Of a DNA stretch of 64,000 nucleotides, positions 1 through 12,166 are shown piece by piece. The notes beneath the pieces were generated by a model. It was given only the letters and a program-made list of their open reading frames with translations, searched no databases and was not told the DNA's origin. Source of the DNA: Phoronis australis (Eukaryota > Phoronida > Phoronidae); the NCBI GenBank assembly GCA_002633005.1, contig NMRA01000350.1:131642-195641 (forward strand). The letters are read 5' to 3'. Both the position numbers and the translations under genes were made by a program. How positions within the stretch are numbered: the first letter of the stretch is position 1; every line of letters begins with the position of its first letter.

Positions 1-1676
1 ACACATGTACCTAAATCGCTGTGAAAATAATCACGTGGGAATGTTGTTATTACCACCAGTACACCATGTGAAGAAAATTGGTGGATTTAAAACTGATACG
101 GTCAGGTTGACAGGTGGAATGAAATTGTATTAAGACGTAATTATTGTTTGTAAAAAAGTCCAAATTATTCTTAATTTTTGAAATTCAATTAATGCTGGCC
201 ACCTGTTGTTAGTTTTGTGGTGGAATCAAACTGGCGATAACAACGTGATGCAAATCGGGATTTCCTTTACTCTCAATTCTTATCTGCTTAAAGTTAATAA
301 TGACGATGGATTAAGCTTAACAGGTTTATTGATTTAGAAAATTAATCATCGACCACAGGCGGCGTTAACTGCTAATAACGACAGGTGGGGCGCTTTAGTA
401 CATTCAAGAACATGTTGAAAGCAGCTGTTGTCCTTAAAACTTATTTTGTAGATCAGATTCAGTCTGAAATAAGCCAAAATTCATGGAGTTCCTATTTTGG
501 TCCTTAGAAAGCTGAATAAAAGTGAGGGCTGATTTGCTTGATCAAAAAAACGGGTCCCAACTCAAAACAAACCGATGCCATTCCCTGAACATGTACCGAG
601 ACACCGAATGATTATGATAAAATGACATTTTGGGAAGACGTATTAACACTGCTAAAACCCCCGAAGATCCGGCGGGTCCGAACTCTGTTAGTTATTTCGG
701 ATAGCGAGCGCATGCCACCAAGCGGCTCTGAAATAGGACGAGTTAAGTGTTTGTGTGTGTGTTGTACAGGAGGTCTCGGTAAGGCCCGCGGAATGGAATG
801 GTTTACACTGGGATGTTATGGCATGGATATCCCAGGAAACCTTTCCTGAGTTTTGAGGTGTAAATCATTGATAAAGAAGCCGAGTCATAATTACTTTGAT
901 TTACCAAAGGGTCGAATTCTGAATTCCTGTACACGTCTACATGCACCGTAAAGTAAATTCCACGTCAAGACCTACAAAATTTCGTAACGAAACTGGCTGA
1001 GGGCACGCGCATTGAAGCAGACAACTTTGGTAAAAAAATTCTTCGAATTCGGCCACACAGTCCGCTACCGCGCTGGTTCTTTCGGAAAGATACACCTCAA
1101 TTCACATTCACCAATTTAAAACACGGGATGAGTTTCGACAGTCTAAAGACATCACTAAAATACAAACATTTCGTAACTCACGTCTCTTTTTGTGCTTATC
1201 TTACTTTACTATTAGTTTTTAATGATTAATTAAAAGTTGGCAGGATTCTTTAGGAAACCTCATAACTCACGGCGGCCCTCGAGTGATTACCCATAATGCA
1301 CGAGCCAGTTGTCACTTATTATGGCGCCCACTTTACGTGGCAGTGCACCAGAAAAATCAAAAGTAAACTAAAATTCGTAGTAAAGTCAGTAAAGTTATAA
1401 ATATTATAAGTTGTGTTGAAGTGTTGAATGTTCATTATCTGAGCTAAATAAGCGTTAAAATCCGGTTTATACACTTTTTTAAACTAAAGTGTGCCTTTTA
1501 AAAGGGGGTAAGGTTTGTTTGGTACATGTATCCTTTCGGTTTTTACTAGTTTTCGAGATCGTACAGAGAACTATCTTGGAGTGACCATTTCTCATGGGGT
1601 CACGTACACTTACTCTATTCCAGAAGTGAGGGTGGCGCTGCGACCGCGTCCGTAACACGACCTTTTGCGTGTACGT

Positions 1677-1704
1677 AACAAAACAAAACAAAACAAAACA
1701 AAAC
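1677..1704. repeat. (AAAAC)n microsatellite
   Basis: About five and a half perfect copies of the pentamer AAAAC, ending just before ATCAAAG. It is a simple tandem repeat with no visible function. Confidence 0.9.
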
Positions 1705-2519
1705 ATCAAAGTAATGACTAAAAACTATAGATCTATAACGCCTAACGGTATAACCGTAAGAATATCCGAAAAACCCGGCATATCCCAAGTTAATTGACAA
1801 GAAGCGTTCCGTTATACTTACCCTTTCTCCCTTTGGCCCCGTACACGTGCACCCTGTGGAACATTCCTGGAATGTAAGAGTCACAAGTCTCTTTATTGTG
1901 AGCTGTCGGATAAGTAACAACATGTTGCTATATAATATGGGAATTACTGACATTCGACAACCTCAATACAAGTACGTAGTTTTTCAGACCCCGGCGGCCA
2001 AAATGTCATTGTGACCGAAGCTAGCCATTTTGCAATTACCGGTTGGTATTGATGAACCGACAGCAAAATCAAAGAACTAAACCCTTTCATTTTTAAAATA
2101 TTGTACAAGAACAGTAATTCGTAATGTAAATACATAAAAATTCAACACCATAATAGTTCATGGATTAACGCAATAGATATTTCAAAATTCTAAACAAACA
2201 TAGAGAACGTGTTTTCTGTTTCACCAGACTCCACTGACGTAATCTTAACTACCGTGAAGGATGTGTTGCGTGCTCGTGATTCAGTTTTAAAGTCGTGGGC
2301 TTTCTCACGCACTTTCTATTATCTGATAGTCATGCAATCTTCAGTAGCGCAAAAGTTTTTTAAATCATTCCCACAGCAGCGCTACGAAGATGTAGAAATT
2401 CTGAAATATGGGCCACCTAGTTTTTACTAGGCTTTTAAAAAGGCTTCATAATCTATTCAAATCATTTATGAATAAGACTCCTTTGGACACGGAAAACAGT
2501 GTATTTTACAAAATGATTC

Positions 2520-2543
2520 ATTTGCAGTTTTGAAACTGCAAAT
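2520..2543. repeat. Short perfect inverted repeat
   Basis: ATTTGCAGTTT and its exact reverse complement AAACTGCAAAT are separated by two bases. The 11-bp stem could form a hairpin. No gene is adjacent. Confidence 0.7.
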
Positions 2544-4614
2544 GGCAAACAAAAGTGCAAAATTACGCTGCGTCACATATTTTTTTGTTTTTGTCGGTGT
2601 GACACGTTTTTGAGCGAATGCATCATTTTCCCCCACTTATATTTTACCCGCATACATAACTGATGCACTTTGTGCTCGCCGTATAAACCAGTGCGAAACA
2701 ATGCAACCGGAATTTAAAAATTTTTAGAAATGTCGCTAGCTTGCTAACGGTCTTTAATGCGAACCGCCTTGACACCATGCCTACTTTAGCCCAAATTCGC
2801 TTGTACATTATGTATACGCGAGTAACCTGTATCAGTTCTGTGGTTCTTATAAACACCCAGTGTGTGTAGGACGGTTTCTTCACAGTAACGTTGACAAGCT
2901 CCGTTGAAAAATTTAATTGAGCTACGGGAGTTTAGGGCATGTTTTTCAAATTTGTGGTTTTTACATATTGTTGTTACAGATTCAAGTTCCGTATACAAAT
3001 CGTGTAGGCAGGGACGCGACATTTACCTATACGGTTTCGTCGTCGTGCGACCTCCCGACGGGGTCACATCTGTCTGAGACGAATTATTTAAACATGTGCC
3101 GACTACATATGTAATTCCACAGGCACCGCATTGCAAATATTTATTTTGCTGGACTACCATTCTTTGCTGAGGCAGTTGCCTACATGCACATGTAAATTTC
3201 TACCACGGAAGTGGATGCAAACTTGTTTGGGATGTTGTAATTGAAAGGAAGACGACTGGACAAAATAAAAGACAGTTCTGTGAAGAAAACAGGAACGAGA
3301 GAAAAAAAAAACAACAGTACTGTACATGTATCTGCGCTGATAATATATTTAAGTGAACGGGAATTAGAAATACGACGAAGGCGCGGACGTAGGGCTCAAA
3401 TGATCGTTTGTTGTAACACAGCACCCAATTAATACGTTCATTATCCTATTCACCATGTGCCGGGTGTAATGTTTTAGCGATAGTTTAACCCATCCATGGT
3501 GTACTAATGAATGTTTGTACTTTTCTGCTACAAGACTTTAATAAAAAACGAGTTAAAAAAGCACGCACCAACATTCGCCACGTTGGTGAGAAACGTGCAT
3601 CTATTAAGTAAAATATGGGAACCTTCATCAGCAGGAAACGAAGAATTGCGAGAATTTATTATTTATACACGTAAATGATTACAGCAACATGGCTTATTTT
3701 ATCTCGCACAAGACGTTAATTTGTAGTCTAAAGATTCCTTTTCTGCGCACAAGAGTTGGAGAACGTCGGAAAAGGCTTCAGCAATTTTATTCGCCTGATG
3801 GGCACGCGTATACTGTGCACAGCAAAATGCACCGATGTCTCGAACTGTGTTGAGGGTGCATGCCACTCTAATTTAGGAAGGAAAAGATTTGATTGCCACA
3901 ATAATTGTTAATGAATACAACTGCGTGCAAGACTACCTACCTCCTTGGAGTTGTTTTTTGGAGACAATGGTAATATGGTATCACTTCCGATCCCTACGTT
4001 CTGAGCTGTTAAAAGGTCTGAAAATAAACCGTACGGTTGAAAAGTGATGACTTGTTTCTTACGATTTTCGATTAGTTTTGAATGGTTTGGGACTGAACCT
4101 AGACAACAGCTCACGAATTTTCCCAGGGTTTCTGATTTTTTCAGCAAGCACTTGTATTCTTAACCCACAACTGAAAATAAACGTTGATAAAAGCAAACTG
4201 TTCGAGTTATGACCAAGGCTTTTTCGGGGACACCGACTAAACATTTGCGCTATTGTTGTCAACGAAAGCAAGGACACACGACTTTGAGGCCATAATTCGT
4301 TTCGATGTACCATATACAGACATTTTTCAGATTAGAGATTTACATTTTATATTAATCGCCTTTTTCACCAAGCGTGGGGCGAAGTAACTTTAAAGTAGGC
4401 TAATTTGCAATGGGCGTGTCCTTGTATTGAGTAGCTTTATTGGGAAAGAAACTGAGGCAATTTGTGCGACCTGCAAATACGTTAGAGTTGAAAATGCAAT
4501 TGGGAACACTTCGTCACCACTTGGGTCATCACAACTCGTCGCGCCTTCTCCGTGGACAAATGTTCATATGTTTAAAGTTTGAAACAATTTTATCGATGAA
4601 GATTGAAAGTTGAA

Positions 4615-4990
4615 GACATGGGACCAAGATTTCACATATTTACACGAAGTCTAACTCGGAAATATTTTTGCGAATTTTTTATTCTACTTCTGTGCAAACT
4701 TTAGATAAGTTTCTATTACTTTATGCTCGAGCACGTAATGGCTTGCATGAATAACAATTTAATCCTAGTTTGCATTTGGTGACTCGTGCATTAAGGCTGC
4801 ACATTTGGTTCTAAGCTTGATATTTGAATTGTTACTCGAAATTTTGAGTTTCTATCTTAAAGCAACGTATCACCAAGTGCAAACCTGGAGTAGAAACTCA
4901 TATGCATAAACGCTAAAGTACTCGAGTGTTCGCGCAAAGGATTTCCATTCTCATCTGCGCAAACAAAGACACATAAACAGTCTGTACACA
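4615..4990. repeat. ACTCGAG-rich dispersed repeat, copy 1
   Basis: This copy shares a series of short words with three other places in the window (9950-10310, 17100-17360, 26560-26880): GGGACCA near one end, TTCTACTTCTGTGCAAACT, CTCGAGCA, several ACTCGA or TCGAGT half-sites, and GTGCAAAC. The copies are diverged. Copy 2 has clear terminal inverted repeats, so the family is probably a non-autonomous DNA transposon. The boundaries given are approximate. Confidence 0.5.
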
Positions 4991-4997
4991 GAAGTAC

Positions 4998-5150
4998 CAG
5001 TGGCGGATTTAAAGGGGGCAAAAGGGGACATGTCCCCCCTAAATTTCTCCCAGATTACATTTGGCAGTTCGGGGATGCGAATATCTGACGGGAATATCCT
5101 GGTTGATATTCTGCCCTGCACCCCAACTCAAAATCCTGGATCCGCTCTTG
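4998..5150. mobile_element. hAT-like MITE, CAGTGGCGGATTTA family
   Basis: The element starts CAGTGGCGGATTTA and ends in a degenerate complement (GGATCCGCTCTTG). Inside it carries GGGGACATGTCCCCCCTAAAT and CAACTCAAAATCCTG. The 44541-44700 element is the same family in opposite orientation and shares the same internal words: TTTGGCAGTTCGGGG, the complement of TTTTGAGTTGGGAGCAG, and CTGCCCT. No protein is encoded. No clean target-site duplication was seen. Confidence 0.65.
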
Positions 5151-8100
5151 AGTACTCTATAATTTGCATAACGTTTAAAAATAAGTAAATGAATAAAGTG
5201 GCAAGTACACCATGTAGCTCAGTTGTCTCCTTTGTCATCAGAAGCTCTACATGTACGCAGCAACTTTCGATACTTTTCACGTTTCCAAGACGGTTGTGCC
5301 AAATCCTGCACATCGTTGATGAAAACCAGCTTGTTTATGTGAAGTGGAAACTGTTTGACGTACGTACACGTACATGCGTTCACGTGGGCCGTCCGTAGTC
5401 TCATCTGTCCCCTGTCTTTTAAGTTTTTCCTTTTATCATGGCTAATTGAAAACGGGTGCATAAACATAACACTTAAACATTATGTTTGTACTTAGAATGT
5501 TCGAAAGAGACACGTGGAAACTGATACAGAAAAAACAAAATCGTGGAGAGCGTTCTGTAGATAAAGTTTCTTGCGAGAAACGCAAGACCTCGCAAAATCA
5601 CGCAAATGAAACGCAAGTGCTTCGCAAGTATGCTCGGGGGCTTAGTAGCCTATTCCAGCAAAGTTGCACTGCTGAAATGTGATTAGTCGGTAAGGTTGGA
5701 ATGTTGAATTATGGGACAGAATTTGCGACTTATGGGGCTGAATTCACTGGTTCCGTTTCAGTAACCGAACTTTTTTCGCAGCAAGTGCAAGCTAACTTGT
5801 GTAGCAGTCTACGGAACGTAACCCGGGGTTGAGTTCTGAAAACGCGAAAATCTCATGAGTACTTCTACTGCTATCACAAGCTTCGTTTGTAGTTGATGGT
5901 GTATCTCGCGAATGGGCTTGTGATCTTGCGTTTTTGCTAGTGTATTCCGCCTACTGAACGGGCACCTGCTGATCTGACACCGACAGATTTAGGACATTGA
6001 CGGGAGGTGAAGGTGACAAAGGTGACTCAACCATAATTTATTGCCATGCTCAGATAGGTGCCTCCTCAGTATCCACCGAAATGTCTCTTTGGACCCAAGA
6101 AGGGAACAGATTCACTCTTTGAGGAGATGATCAACTAACCAACAGAGGCACTTATCGACGGAGTGGGCGGAACGGGGACTTTATAGAGCAGGGTATTCCA
6201 TACTGCGGCGCCGCTGGAATGACATTTCTTAAATTTGCTTCTCTAACTTTGGCATTGGTTCGTACTCATTTTTAGAAGTTTGGTGTATATTTCGCCCGCG
6301 CTGTGAATGGTCCTACGGAAGTACGATACATATATTTTCGCAACTTAAATAGGTCGTACACTTGAAGCTTCGGTGTAAATATGAGTCTCAATTGGGTGCG
6401 TATAAACAAGGTAGCATTTTTCAAGACACAGCACCAAAATATATTGACCGAGTGAGCACTCCGGCAAAATGACATTTTATGCCAGAATAGGCCCATGCTG
6501 GATTGACCTCTTTTCTTTAGTCAAATTAGAAATATACACTACACGACTGACCTACTTTTCAACAGTACAAGTACTCTTGGATTGACTTAACTACCAAGTG
6601 GAAGCATCTCCAACACCAGTCTTTGACCCTTGTGCCGATTTATTGGAGGAAGCCTAGATACCCAACGCGCAACAGTACAAGTTTTCCAGTATTCCAATGG
6701 CGAATTACATAATAACTAGGAGATGAGAGAGTGACTATGTCTGTACATGCACGTATTTAGGCCCATGCGTCAAAGAATTTTTTTTATTTCGCATATAACT
6801 GCGTGCGCCTCAGTTTCGGTTATAGGAGTAGGTGCTTGTCGTTTGCGCAGTGGATACAGGCACAAGCATTGTTCGATGGACAAAGGCACGTGACCCAGCA
6901 CTTGCGCAACCATGTTCAACAGCGGAGGCAAAATCATGTTCGCTTGTAAAATTTTTCATTTTATGACAACAGCATTTTAGTGACTATAAACTGGCGAAAA
7001 TTTTTCGAGTTCTTCGCTACATTAAGTGGAAGTATCCAAACATAAATGGAATGCAGAGGCGGATCCAGGGCCTCACTATGATTCGATAGTACATGAGCAT
7101 GTGAAGAAGCAGAACAAGTGTTGGGCGCATGTTTTATTCGTCTTGCGCTGCTTTTGTTGCAAGCCGTTGTGGCGAGCGTGAAACTGTAGATCAGGCAGAA
7201 CGGTGGACATGTATATGAGAACACGTGTAAATTGGGGCGATAAAGAGCCACAGGCAGGGTTGTTTAATTAGACGAGTTTTTATTACCGAAACCACGGCAA
7301 TGTTATTAATGTACAGAGTAACGGTCTAATGATAACACAGACGTCGACCATATTTCAATCCGCATACGTTTAGGTAGAAACACGAACTTGAACGCAACTG
7401 ATGAATTTGCCGCTTTTTCAATTCGAAATTCCCAGTCATGTATTATATGTGCTTTTGAAATAACATTTTACATAACATTCAACGTGGAATGAACGTCCGC
7501 GTATTGTGTAAAAACCTTACAAGACGCTACACGAGCAATCCAAATCCAAACCAAATCAAACGAAACATCTTTCCATTAAGCTCACGTGACTCATTGGTTT
7601 TGAAAATAGAATTATGGGTAATACAAACACGTCACAGTTTGATATTTACGGAATGGTTTTCGATCAGTAATATATTACCATGCCAGGAACTGCATTTGAT
7701 GTTCTATATCCGTAGCAATACCACTAAGATGAAATTTAGATCTACCTGTGCGCCCTGCAAACCTATCGACAAAGTTGAACACAAGTGACTATTATTGAAA
7801 CCAATTACCTTAAAAATGGCTGTAAATGCGCTTTCCGTTAAAAAAACAACTTCGGTTTTAGACCAGTTATTGTTATAAAATAGGCCCCACCTTGTTCCTT
7901 ATGCAGATGGGAAGTGAGCAGTTGTCTTGCAATTACTGGTCAGGATTATGCCCGGTGCGTAGAATGACATACCGTGATAAGTCAAGTGGTAGGGTCTGAT
8001 TTCAATCAATATCGAATTGTCATTTCTTTCCAAACCGATACATCACACTTATTTTGACTAAGGAATGGTTCGAGACCAATTTCATAACGACAAATGGTCA

Positions 8101-9949
8101 ATATATCAGAAGTTGAATTCTGTTTAGTAGCCGGATGTACTTTAAGAAAAACTACGGGCACCTGGTGTTTGCCTATGGGAAATTGATAAACGAAAACAAT
8201 TTTGCAGACTTTTCGAAAAGATTCCTTGGCTTGGAAAATTACAAGATTTATGACCTGCTGCACCTTGTATAGAAGTTGACGAACTTTTGCAAATTTTGTC
8301 AACACTCACTGTAAATATTCGACTATTCAACAATCGTCTATTCCTCGTAGTCGCTTAATTCCAAGAGGGTCCAAAGTTTAGAACTGGAGGTTTTCAACTG
8401 TCTCTCAGAAAACAAGCTTTGGTACACAAAACCACCTACATGTATAAATCATTTGTAATCAGTGACGCCAAAGTAAACGTATTTACTTCTACCATCCCTT
8501 TAACGTCCGTAATGAATCACTGAAGAGGCATCGACGAATCAAATGTTCTGGTGTGCCTTGTCGTTTTGATTCCTTACAGCTAGCAAAGATAGTATCTTTG
8601 AAGCTTGCAGCCTTGTCAGTGAAGTACAAATTACGAAATACTTCGATAAATGCAAATAAAAGACTTACACATTCCTTAACTGACTCAAACACCCTGTTTT
8701 TAATGAAGCATGTCGGTGTATACGTAAACATTTACAAATTGAGACATCATTTTTCTAGTAAGCACAAGCAACACCCATGGTCCGGGCGGACTTGAACAAA
8801 TGTGCGTAATTTTACGAATCAGATAGCTAATCGCTGAAGCCATTGATGATTGCTTAATTACAGTAATAAGTGTATATTATGTCATGCGACACACTTACCT
8901 CCTGACAACGTAAAGATGACTACTGGAACCAAAACAAGCCTGACTAGGGAGCCCATTTCCTAAAAATCGGTTGCTGCACTCTCACCGTCTCAGTCAGACT
9001 CAACCTTTTCCTCCGGAGGACATATCTCGACTCATTTATATTAGACGACCTTGATGCTAACAATGTTCCGGCATGCACTATTCTGACCTGATCTTGGAAC
9101 CGCCAACAGGCCTGGTCACGTGAGGCCGCACGCTGTTTGAGCAGACGATGAAACTCAGAGCAACGGAACACTATGACAACGGCGATTCAAATATTTTGAC
9201 ATCACAAGGGCGCTGAGAATGAGGTATACATGTACCTTGCATTGAAATAAAACACTGCAACAGTGTCCCGAACGTTCAAGCACAATAGAGTCGGAAACTG
9301 TCTATTCAAAGCTGTATAAAAGAGGAAGACAGAAAGAGCGTTAGGAAATATTGAGTTTTGTAACTAACGCGGGTAATGGCGAAGCGGCCGAAACAACGTG
9401 TAGGAAGCGTCTCCCCGTTTTCTTTATTTTTTTAGTCGCGCGGTTGCATGTCAGCAAGGAAGTCCACAGTCTCAGAAGTCCAAGCCTTCTTTCATGCGGT
9501 CGTGCTTTACGCGATTGCCTGAGACAAAGTGTTGCCCCCTCCCTTTATGGAATCCTAGATCCGCCACTACGAAATTGCATTAAAATCACATCAAAAATTT
9601 GTTACAGTGATTCACATTCATCCTCAGTTTTAGAGATGTCTCAGATTTGAAACATTTCATCTGTCACAACAGATTCAACGTGAAACAATGTATCAGAATA
9701 ATGCAGGAGCAGCACAAGAGTTTTGATTGCCCTGTACCACAGCGCCACCTCTGGATGAAAGTGGCCGTAAAGGATGACAACCAGTCGGTAGGCGTCTGTT
9801 CATGAAAAGTAACTTGTAAGTCTAGTCAGGAATTTGATCTTATTATATACACAGTTTTTTCTGAAATAATTAAATTTCAATTTAGCAAAATATAAACTCT
9901 TTGAGAATGTACCTGGGCGTGAAAGGTCAACCCTGAGCTGAGACAAGAA
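5151..9949. other. Gene-free stretch
   Basis: No supported exon. A short fragment of the hAT-like family is visible near 7056-7078 (GAGGCGGATCCAGG). A longer piece at about 9345-9571 ends ATCCTAGATCCGCCACTA. The remaining sequence is AT-rich and unremarkable. Confidence 0.45.
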
Positions 9950-10310
9950 TAGAATACTAATATTTCTGGGCCAGGTCTCTGACCTTCATACTCGAAAAAA
10001 ACTCGAAATTAGTTTTGGTTATTTCTGTGCTCCTTTTGTGCGAACTCAAGGTACGTGGTGATCGGAATGTGCTCGAACACATTATAGTTTATGCCTATAG
10101 GTTTCTAGTACTTGAAGACCCGTTCTACGAACTCGAATGAAAACTAGTAATTTCGAGTTCAAACTCGAACTTTTTGCCTGAATGTTAGGTTCACCATCTG
10201 CAAACTAGGACTAATCAATTGTCCACGTAAGTCATTATGTACTCGAGCATAGAATAATAGACACTTGAGTTCGCACAAAAGTAGAGTAGAAAATGCCAAA
10301 GAGTAAAGAA
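9950..10310. mobile_element. ACTCGAG-rich MITE-like element with inverted repeats, copy 2
   Basis: CTTTTGTGCGAACTCAAG at 10033-10050 has its exact 18-bp reverse complement at 10264-10281. Between them are many ACTCGA/TCGAGT half-sites, including AATTTCGAGTTCAAACTCGAA. Outside the inverted repeat, CCAGGTCTC on the left and GGTCCTGGTCTC on the right extend the resemblance. Size, inverted ends and lack of an open frame fit a MITE. The same words recur at three other loci in the window. Confidence 0.6.
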
Positions 10311-12128
10311 CGGGTCCTGGTCTCATCTGAAAGCCCAGTCTCTTTCATTTTTTTTCCAAAACGGACTCATGTTAGGTGTCACCTGACCCAAAAACTATCC
10401 CGATTTTAATGCGTTTTCTAATTAATATTGTAAATAACTTAATTGTGTGTATTTCAATGTATTATCAAATTTGTGCAACCACAAAACCTAAACTATCCAA
10501 AAAAGTTATTTGACCCGAAGCACATCGACAACCTCTCGGGGTCAAAGGCCAACTCCTGGATACCATAGTGTCGTATGTCCGTCGCATAAAGTGCTAATAA
10601 GGTTAGTTATGTAAGAAGTTTGGACTCAAAATCAAAATGATTTCAGATTCTCATTTAACTTGTTACTCAATACAATTGACCAAAATTATTCGTTAAGTCA
10701 GGAATCGTACAGTCGTTCGCAAATGTGAACTTGCGTTACGTACGTCCGTCTCACCTATGAACATACAAATTTTCAGCCAACAAATTAAACTTAAGTCGTA
10801 TTTTAACTTTCTAATTTGGCAGAAGATAACATTTGTCTCGCACTTGAGACCCTGAGGCGAATAAATATTACAAAAATGGCTATAACGGAAGTTGCTACAG
10901 ATTTAAAACAGATGCAGTGGAATTCTGTTGAAAAGTTATACTTTATAGTGTCACCTAGTAAGTTTGGTTAAGTGGAATTCATTTTATTAATTCTAAATTT
11001 CGACAGTTAGAGCACATTTTAAATGTAAATAAAGGAACACGTTAATTTAAAGAACTTATTCAGTAGTCTGTGTTGCTGTGTCATGTTTTTAAAGATATCC
11101 CCGGTTTTTAGAAAATTGCAGAAGCAATGACTTCCTAAGGTGCTCTGCAGTTTAGAAAAACACGAGATCTAAAAGGTACACGCGCCAAGTTGCTGTTGTG
11201 CTGGAATCAACATGTTATTTCTGCTGTGACCCGCTGTGATATGCTTTGTGTTGGTCAAGTCTATATACATGTACTTAGCATTTGTAAGTGGTAGCAAGAT
11301 GTGGCCTTCATGTGCTTTACTAAATTTGTCGTGTTTTGTTTTTCGGTGCCTTGGATGGCTTGTGTGACATGATTTCATAAGAAATGATTACATCGTCTCA
11401 GTTTACACATTTCTGACAAAACAAGTACGCTGATCATGCTATTTTTTAAGATAGATTGTTTTTTTTCTGCTGAGCTTAGAGGTGATTGAATCGATGTTTA
11501 GGTAGAAACGAGAGAGGGAATTGCTGGAGACCTGGGGAAGAAAAGATGTCGACTGGGAGAGGAGCAAATATATGCCGCGATGTTCTCTGAAACTCTAAAA
11601 ATGTCAACGGGTATCCAAAAACCTCATAATTACACCTACGTGATCTGTGATGCGACTTTTTAACACTCCTCTTTAAAATGGAAATGAAAACGTGAATTAA
11701 AAATGAATGAAAAGCTATCAAAATTCATCACATCTGATAATTTTAGTGGCTTCACATGTTCCTAAATCACATTCCAAAATTTACTACAATTCAATGTCTG
11801 CCTTCACACTGCAAGGAGGCACCTGTGGCTTGGATAAATATATGAATGCCGCAAGATAACTTATCCAGGTGACACTTCTTTATAAGACTTAGAAGATACT
11901 GAAGTCCTGTTACTAATGCATTTAAAACATCACTTTTATAGCCATGCGTCAGAATCATCAATGACATGGCTCAGACAATAAGTCTACAAGTTTAGGGCAT
12001 GTTCCAATTTTAAAAACAAATAATTAAAAGGCTTTTTGGTACAATGATGATTAATATTGAACAGCTTATTATTTAAAATGTCTTATTGTTAGGCAGACAT
12101 AGGCAGAAAATTGAATTTTGGGCCTAAA
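10311..12128. other. Gene-free stretch
   Basis: No supported gene. Short frames only, with no domain signature and no consistent pair of splice sites. Confidence 0.4.
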
Positions 12129-12166
12129 AACCGAGGCCCCCTATATTAATATAGGGGGCCTCGGTT
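12129..12166. repeat. 38-bp perfect palindrome
   Basis: Perfectly self-complementary over 38 bases, centred between 12147 and 12148. Each arm runs AACCGAGGCCCCCTATATT from the outside inward. The arms have a GC-rich outer part and an AT-rich centre, so it could extrude as a cruciform or form a 19-bp hairpin in RNA. It opens an otherwise unrecognised 151-codon frame (12118-12573, + strand). Confidence 0.9.

Larger units (their letters stand above)
1..4614. other. Gene-free stretch
   Basis: I see no convincing exon here on either strand. Open frames are short (at most about 110 codons), have no recognisable motif, and overlap one another in opposite frames. The stretch is AT-rich. It holds a short AAAAC microsatellite and one compact inverted repeat, listed separately. 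It could be intergenic DNA or a long intron of a gene outside the window. Confidence 0.5.
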
